40,362 nt of DNA, taken from NCBI GenBank assembly GCA_014621425.1, contig JAANBB010000373.1:1-40362 (forward strand), read 5' to 3'. Below are positions 34,289-40,362 of this stretch, one piece after another. Positions within the stretch are counted from its first letter, which is position 1. Every line of letters starts with the position of its first letter. The stretch is from Cylindrodendrum hubeiense. Lineage: Eukaryota > Ascomycota > Sordariomycetes > Hypocreales > Nectriaceae. The translations under genes were made by a program, and so were the position numbers. The notes beneath the pieces are model-generated. The model had not been told where the DNA came from. It was given only the letters and a program-made list of their open reading frames with translations, and ran no database searches.

Positions 34289-35639
34289 TTTAATGGCCAG
34301 GGACGATTCGGCATTTGGGTGTAGAGGCCAAATTAAGACTGTTGTGGAGGAGGATTCAAACGAGGCTGGGTCGCACACAGGCAAAGTCATGATGTCAACG
34401 CCGGCCTAGCCCAGCCACAAAGCATAAAAATGTGAGACACAGCTGAGAAGAAAGAACACAACTCATGCTCTCCTCCGTTAATCAATGAAACTAAAAATAG
34501 GGGTCCAAACCCTGGATAAATCGGAAATAGACGGCATAGGCATGTTGGCTCTTTCAAAGGTGATCAGTGTTGCCTGTATCCCCAGGTAATATGGAATCAG
34601 CGTAATACCATCGTGCTGCAGTGCATGCAATTACTGAGGGCAGGTATCCGTTCCTGAGTGCATCTTCGAATTGAGGTACTGCGGATAGCAGCTTTAAAGT
34701 AGAATGCTATTCCTAAATTGCCCAGCCTTGCCTCGCCAGTTGGCCAACTAAGCCCCCATTCTCATCAAAACCACCCTCTCGATTGAGCAGCGAGCTATAC
34801 GTGCCACGCCCGTCGATGCCATGTCTGGTCGTCGGAGCAAGACCCAAATGTTCCCAACCATTTCATCGATGCCTTTGACTTGAAGCCTTGCCCTCGTCGC
34901 AGCTTCCAGTACCGAGTAGGTTACCTTTGCATCCGTCGATAGAGTGAGGATCTGCTTGTCTCAGTCGGAATTTACCAAACACGCATCTCAACCGACACGT
35001 CAGCCGTCGCAACAATCAGAGTACACTTTGCGTCACCCGTTGTGTGGACGAATGAGAACCCGATGGGGAGATTATCGAGAAGCCGGCGGGGGAGACAAGA
35101 TGGAAGAAGAAAACACCATTATGCTCCTGGCCTTTTGCAGGCAACATGTCGTCCGATGGAATCATGGGATACACAGGGCAGGCACAGAGTCTACTGAATG
35201 CATGTCTCAATTGAGCGATCCAGGGGTTCAGAACAATGCGAGCTCCGCACTTGATTTGCTCGTTGCCAGCCATGCTGCCAGCGCCATCAATTTGTGTGAC
35301 GTACCTTGCAGAGAGGGGCAACAGCTGAGAGAAGAAGGGTCTTTGTCCGCGTTGCATTGCTCAAGCTGGGGCCATTATTGCTTCTTCGTGTCTCTCCCCA
35401 CCAGACTACGGATGTCGCCCACGGGCGGATTGGCGATCGCCGTCATGCACCGGGTGGATGGTCAAAGACGTGGCCTTGGGAGTCTGGACCGGACCTGCAT
35501 TGCGCGAACCCAGGGGCTCGTTTTCTCTCAATCTGTCCGTCTCTGCATGGAGACAACAGACGGTTCGTATTGTGTTTGTCTTGGCCTCGCAATCTGCACT
35601 CTCATGGGAGAGGGGTGTGCATACCATGTCTCATTATTC

Positions 35640-35681
35640 GGTGGCTCTCAGCTGGTGGCTCCCAGCTGGTGGCTCCCAGCT
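35640..35681. repeat. 14-base tandem repeat, three copies
   Basis: Unit GGTGGCTCCCAGCT; the first copy has CTCTCAG for CTCCCAG, the next two are identical. Intergenic. Confidence 0.85.
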
Positions 35682-36525
35682 GGACGCTCTCGTCCACAGC
35701 GCATACTCACCGTAAACGGGCCCTCAGGTGCATGAACGGGTCAAGTGGCCATCGTCTCTACAGAAGAGCCGCGTTTACCACCGGCTACACCTGCAGAAGC
35801 GAGATTTCCACCATGCAATCCGACTGCTTGGTCTGGGCGCTTTGAGGGCTCCGTACAATAACAATGGCTACCCTAGAGTATCCGCTTAATGAGGCGTGAG
35901 GGGATTGACAGCTCTGGCAGCTTCTGAGCATATCCGGATTCGGCACTGACAGCCGCAGCTGAACACTAAATAATAACAGTTCTCAAGGGGACTTCCCAGT
36001 CGTTTGTTTACTTTCTTCCCGAATAGTCGAAGCGGTTGTGGGGAATTAATACGTCCAGCTAATGCTTTGTACACCAACAAATTTCAAACAACCGTGCGAG
36101 CCAAGGAGCTCCCTGTTTGAAAGGTTGAGACGGCAGAACAGACCCGCAGTTCTCCGGCGGGCCTCTTTCCACAGACCATGGGCTCGAACTGAATATTGTT
36201 CAACAGACTAGATTTCAAAGCCCATTTCCATGCATGAAAGCTGATCAGCCGTCAATGGATCTCGGGATGACGGGGCAAGTTCAGAAACAGATGCGTCATT
36301 GGCTGGGCGACTGCTGACTGGACTAATAAACTCTGGCCCAGTCGTGTACCAGCCAATCACGCATTCAATACCTGCGCAAAACGGAAATATATAAGCCAAA
36401 ACAATACTCGATACGCTGCCACCGTATTATGCTGCGTTGAAAGCGATGTCGTACGTCTGGTTCTAAGCCGACAAACTGGGCAGATCGGAATTTAGAGCTG
36501 GAACACATAGAGCTCTAAACGACCG

Positions 36526-36557
36526 GAATTGTAAACATCTAGAATTGTAAACATCTA
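36526..36557. repeat. 16-base perfect tandem repeat with forkhead-like core
   Basis: Two perfect copies of GAATTGTAAACATCTA. Each contains GTAAACA, and a third GTAAACA lies close by at 36571-36577. No other feature is near. Confidence 0.85.
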
Positions 36558-37301
36558 GAGCTGTGACCATGTAAACATACGCTTGCCCGCCATGACGTCT
36601 GGCCCTTGACCAATGTTAGCACATTTATCAAAACAAGGACACGCTGGCAAACGCTAATCTCGACGCTCTGGACTCCCACCGAAGCATCGACGCTCTGGTG
36701 ATCCAGGTGCTATAGGAAGAAGGAAGGGTAACCTGTCGACGAATCCGTGAGGGCGAGGCTGAGCGGAGACGGACTGTGGGCTTGGCTCACGACGTGTTTG
36801 CCGAATGATCGAGCAAAGTGGTTCCGACGTGGGGAACACAAAGTAGAAGCGACAATATTTGCCAGCACTGATGGGCTCCACAGAGTCCGTCGAGGTTCTA
36901 CACGACGCCTAAGTACCAAGCGCGTGAGACACGTCACGATGACGGGCGCCGGATCGATAGCAACACGAGAAGGTGAAACTAAAATGGGTAGGCGAGCTAT
37001 TCGTGCCAGCGCGCTACATGGCTTCCGGATTGGCGATTTGGCACAGACACGCACACACGTACACATAGAGAGCACCACAGACTGATGGCCACAGAGGGAC
37101 AGCTAGGGCGAGGGAGTTCGTATTGGCGGTTGGGCGGAGGGCACGGAGAGTCTTCGGAGGGAACGGGAGATCCTGTCGAGGGGATACCCCGGCGAGGATG
37201 CGGGGGCCAGCGAATGATTGGTAATGGACAGCTGGAAGGATTGGCGGAGTGCGAACTATTCGCCGACGCGGGGGCTGGGCATTGGCCATGGGGTCGGGTG
37301 C

Positions 37302-37337
37302 AGAGCAGACAGAGCAGACAGAGCAGACAGATCAGAC
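37302..37337. repeat. 9-base tandem repeat, four copies
   Basis: Three identical copies of AGAGCAGAC and a fourth with one change (AGATCAGAC). Intergenic microsatellite. Confidence 0.85.
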
Positions 37338-37864
37338 AACGGAGGGCAGGGGACCGGGCAATTCCCATCGTCAACTGCGGGAGGCATGAAGTTGGCTGCG
37401 TACGCATCTGGCACTTGGTACATGGCGTGAGGCGAGTACGACGTGTCGACTCTCGCCCGCAGCCAGAGCCAGCGATGCTCTATTCTTAGCAAAAGTCCCG
37501 ACGCGGGGCGTGCGGGATTGTCGATCGGGTGAGGAAGTGAGTGAGTGAGTGGGTGAATGAGTGGGTGATCCAGCCCATGAGCCGGTTGTATGGCTGTGGA
37601 TGAGTGATGCCGTCTGTCGGCCGCCGCCACTCAAGCCAAGATAAGAACCAGATGAGAGGCGTTGCGCAACGTCCATCGGATGGCGTAAAGTGGGCGCATG
37701 TGTAATTAGGAACTGCAGCTATAAGGCGTCGGGACCTTTGTCGGAATAGGCTGCTGCTCTCTGCCGGGACTGGCAAGACTGGCAAGACTGGCTGTGCAGC
37801 TTGGAGAAGAGGACTGGACGGGCAGAACTCTATTACATTGCCTGTCCTCGCCGTAGCATCCCGG

Positions 37865-37910
37865 TGACATCCCAGTGGTCTCGTCGATGACACCCCAGTG
37901 GTCTCGTCGA
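37865..37910. repeat. 23-base direct repeat, two copies
   Basis: Copies at 37865-37887 and 37888-37910 share CCCAGTGGTCTCGTCGA and differ by one base near the start (TGACAT versus TGACAC). A partial third TGACA follows. Confidence 0.8.
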
Positions 37911-39243
37911 TGACATGCTGGTGACACAATAGACAGCCACAGCAGCAGCCTCGATGACAAGGAGGGCTGCCTCGTGGTGCCTCGTTCACCAACCAGGGCG
38001 ACCACCGGCTGCTGTCTCGATCTCCCCGGAAATGCCGCGACCGGGACTGCCCTACTTGGGGCGAGGTGACTAACAGGGACGAGGTTGGCGATCAGGAAGA
38101 AGACGCTGAGGCCTGTGAGCCGGGCCCCTCGGGGGCTGACCAGGGAGGGAGCACTGAGCGATGGGGACTGAGGGTGGGCTGGGGGCAGGCTTTGGTTGTT
38201 TCGAGAGCATCTCATCGCCAGGATCCCGGTTCGCAGGGCTCCGCAAAGTGGGCTTGACAGAGATCATCCAGAACAGCATCACCAACAGCGAGACCCGGAG
38301 AGCCCGGGGAATTATATGGAAGGGTTCTAGCGTCGGTGGGAGATGGACTTGACGAGAAGGGGCAGCCAGCAGTCAAACAGTCAGAGCTCTCAGAAGCAGT
38401 CGTGGAACCTGGTGGTGCGCCAGCTGAGCGGCGACTGCGACAGCCAGGCCGGGGATTTCAGGGCGGAACCTGGCAAGCCCAGCAAGCCCAGCAAGCCACT
38501 GTATGTTCTGCAGGGCACTGACCGTGTGAAGCCACTGCCTGTAATTACCACCAGCCCAGGCTGTGTGAGCACTCGACCGCCAATGAAGCGAGCAACGGGG
38601 CATTTTTTGCGAGCGCAGTGTTGTGCTGTGCTGTGCTGTGCTGGGCGGTCCTGAACAAGGTGGTGTGTGGGATGGATAGCTTAGCAGCTGGAGAGGGCAT
38701 GGGAGGCGCCCGTACCTGAGGCTAAGGCGAGTCGAGCGTGGTCCGCCCGGGACGTTGAAACATGGCTTCCCGCGCCGCCACCCCAGGTGCAACTCTCTCT
38801 GGGGACTGTTTTTGGAGGGGGAGGCGTAGTCCACGCATTGCGTGCGTCGATGAGGGCTTCGTTCCCGGCGCGGCCTGAGCGACGAGGAAAATAAAACAAA
38901 AGGTCAGCAGATGCCCGGTACCGGGGGAAGCGTCGCGGCCACGGCGGGAAAGGCAGAGACGAGGCAGATGGACAGCGACGACGGCGTTAGCTGCGGCCCG
39001 GGTTCATCAGCCCAGGAAGAAACAAGGGGAAGCCTGGTGAGGACGACGACAGACGTGAGGACAACAGACGAGAGGACCGGGTGTGCGCCAGCACGCTTTA
39101 CGAAAGAGAGGGTCAATCAATTTCGTTTTACACTTGCTGTGCCTTAGTGCTGGCTTAATAAATCGAATTTTTCTTCTTTTCTTGTCGTCCATTTCAGCGC
39201 CGTCATGTGCGGTGCGTGTGTGCACTATAACTGCGTACCTTAG

Positions 39244-39263
39244 GTAGGTAGGTACCTACCTAC
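39244..39263. repeat. 20-base perfect palindrome of TAGGTA units
   Basis: GTAGGTAGGTACCTACCTAC equals its own reverse complement, so it could extrude as a hairpin or bind a dimeric factor. It lies in a longer run starting ACCTTAGGTAGG. It belongs to the same word family as the clusters at 4430, 5093 and 23490. Confidence 0.9.
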
Positions 39264-39870
39264 GTATCCGTAATGGACCCTCACTTCATTTCTTTTTTCA
39301 TTTCGTAGCTGACGAGAGATGCTCGCTGGGCGCAGCCGAGCACTAAAATGAAGCCTGGCCCCCAGAGACCTCACTGCTGCAATGCAGACAGGCCAAGGAG
39401 GCCACTGTGCCCCAATTCCAGCCGCTACAGGGCCCTGTGTGCCCACTGAAGGCCCGCACCTCCAGTGCGTCGGTTGATGAGGGTGGGCGATGGCGTGGGA
39501 GTGGGTGGTTGCCAGGGTCCGCTACGCCTCCTTCGAAAAACAAAGGCAGACGGAATAAAAAATAGAAAAGAAAATCTCCCCAATGTGAAACATGCGGAGC
39601 AGGCATGGGCCTTGAAACGATTTGAGACAGTCGGTTGGGTCATCGAGCGTGCCCAGGGCCTTCTCTGTCCCCCTACTAAGCCCCGGCACTCGTCCCGACA
39701 TGGCCCTACCACCAGGGAGTCATCCTCCTCCAAACGACGAACCCAGCTGCCAATTGTCATCCATGTGGCCCGGATCCATGTGGGCCAACGGGCGACAGGA
39801 AACGCTCACAGACGACAGCGGGATGATTGTCGCCATGGCAGGGGAGCCCCCCCTCGCTCCGATCCCAGAT

Positions 39871-39910
39871 CCCAGGCCCTCGCAGGCCCTCGCAGGCCCT
39901 CGCAGGCCCT
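39871..39910. repeat. 10-base tandem repeat
   Basis: Three perfect copies of CGCAGGCCCT (39881-39910), preceded by a near-copy CCCAGGCCCT. GC-rich intergenic microsatellite. Confidence 0.85.
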
Positions 39911-40362
39911 CTCTCACTCAGCTGGATCCAGTAACAGCAATAGTTCCGGTCCCAGTCGCAGCACATGCTTTGGGGGCGCTGCTCGGCTAACTGCGCGCAC
40001 CGATGGGGGATCGATGGGATCGCTGGAGATCAATGGGCCCAACAACAACAGTTTTTCCCTCGCTATCTTTTCCACATGGAGGGTGACATCGCTCTCGTCG
40101 GGACCTTGGCCCGGCCTGTAGATGCTACTGAAGACTTCGGCTGGGAGTCGGCCGAAACTCAGAAAACACGCTACCACCTCCAGTCTAATTATTTACTTCC
40201 AACCATTGCAACGCGTCTGATGCGACGTCAATGTCAACAAAACAACCCCAACCGAGGGTTGTAGCAACAGCTACATAGTAACACCGCCGCCGTCTCGCCT
40301 CGCAAGCCGGGCCCAAAAATACTGGCGTGATGCCGCTATTGAGCCAGACTACCGACCTGACT

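Larger units (their letters stand above)
34391..40362. other. 6-kb right-hand region without a supported gene
   Basis: The longest frame (34944-35735, plus) begins at a GTG, is overlapped by another long frame and carries no motif; I regard it as chance. The stretch is dense in short tandem repeats (35640, 36526, 37302, 37865, 38617 and 39871) and has a TAGGTA palindrome at 39244. The far right end, past 39600, could contain the 5' part of a gene lying outside the window (for example a frame from the ATG at 39700), but nothing in it is diagnostic. Confidence 0.5.

Noticed and set aside
34944..35735. 263-codon open frame, plus strand
   Set aside because: Begins at GTG, overlaps another long frame, contains no domain or fungal-like codon pattern, and partly translates a 14-base tandem repeat.
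39700..39990. 97-codon frame from an ATG near the right edge
   Set aside because: Proline-rich, low in information and partly a tandem repeat; could be the start of a gene outside the window, but nothing supports it.

Overview
This is a window of nuclear DNA from a filamentous ascomycete fungus, most likely a Sordariomycete of the Hypocreales type (inference). The genes carry short introns of about 45-250 bases with GTATGT/GTAAGT/GTGAGT-like donors, CTAAC/CTGAC-like branch sites and CAG/TAG acceptors. Intergenic DNA is rich in TAGGTA/TACCTA microsatellites, and every recognisable protein is a conserved fungal housekeeping or signalling protein. I see no rRNA, tRNA, intact transposon, CRISPR array or secondary-metabolite cluster.

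Layout, left to right. (1) A RING+PHD zinc-finger protein (minus strand, 1306-3435), followed by 3.2 kb without a gene. (2) Ribosomal protein eL43 (minus, 6682-7327), with four exons including an 18-base micro-exon. (3) A saccharopine-dehydrogenase-like oxidoreductase, SCCPDH type (plus, 8174-9682, five exons). (4) A DUF155 / Rmd1-Rmd8-Sif family membrane protein (plus, 10428-12127) that carries an apparent single-base frameshift in a conserved stretch. (5) An HMG-box, coiled-coil, acidic-tail protein resembling the INO80 subunit Nhp10/Nht1 (minus, 12467-13597). (6) Chaperonin subunit CCT8 (plus, 14661-16633), divergent from (5). (7) A 1152-residue RING-PH-VWA protein of the Far1/Ste5 pheromone-scaffold family (minus, 17635-21347). 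(8) About 8.5 kb without a convincing gene. (9) Bud21/Utp16, a small-subunit processome factor (minus, 29818-30713). (10) A mitochondrial TPR protein (plus, 31182-32281), divergent from (9). (11) A (6-4) photolyase/cryptochrome (minus, 32369-34288), tail-to-tail with (10) with only 87 bases between the stops. The last 6 kb hold no gene I can support.

The genes do not form a pathway cluster. They mix ribosome and protein homeostasis (eL43, Utp16, CCT8), chromatin and ubiquitin (INO80-like HMG protein, RING-PHD), mating/MAPK signalling (Far1-like), DNA repair and light (photolyase), and mitochondria or membranes (TPR protein, DUF155 protein, SCCPDH). I found no clearly new multi-gene system. 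The points most worth a second look are the DUF155 frameshift, stop-free introns of length 3n located near the RINGs of both RING proteins, the eL43 micro-exon, the two long gene deserts, a triplet of forkhead-like sites, and recurrent palindromic TAGGTA clusters. All exon boundaries were placed by eye from splice signals and reading-frame continuity; no search was run.
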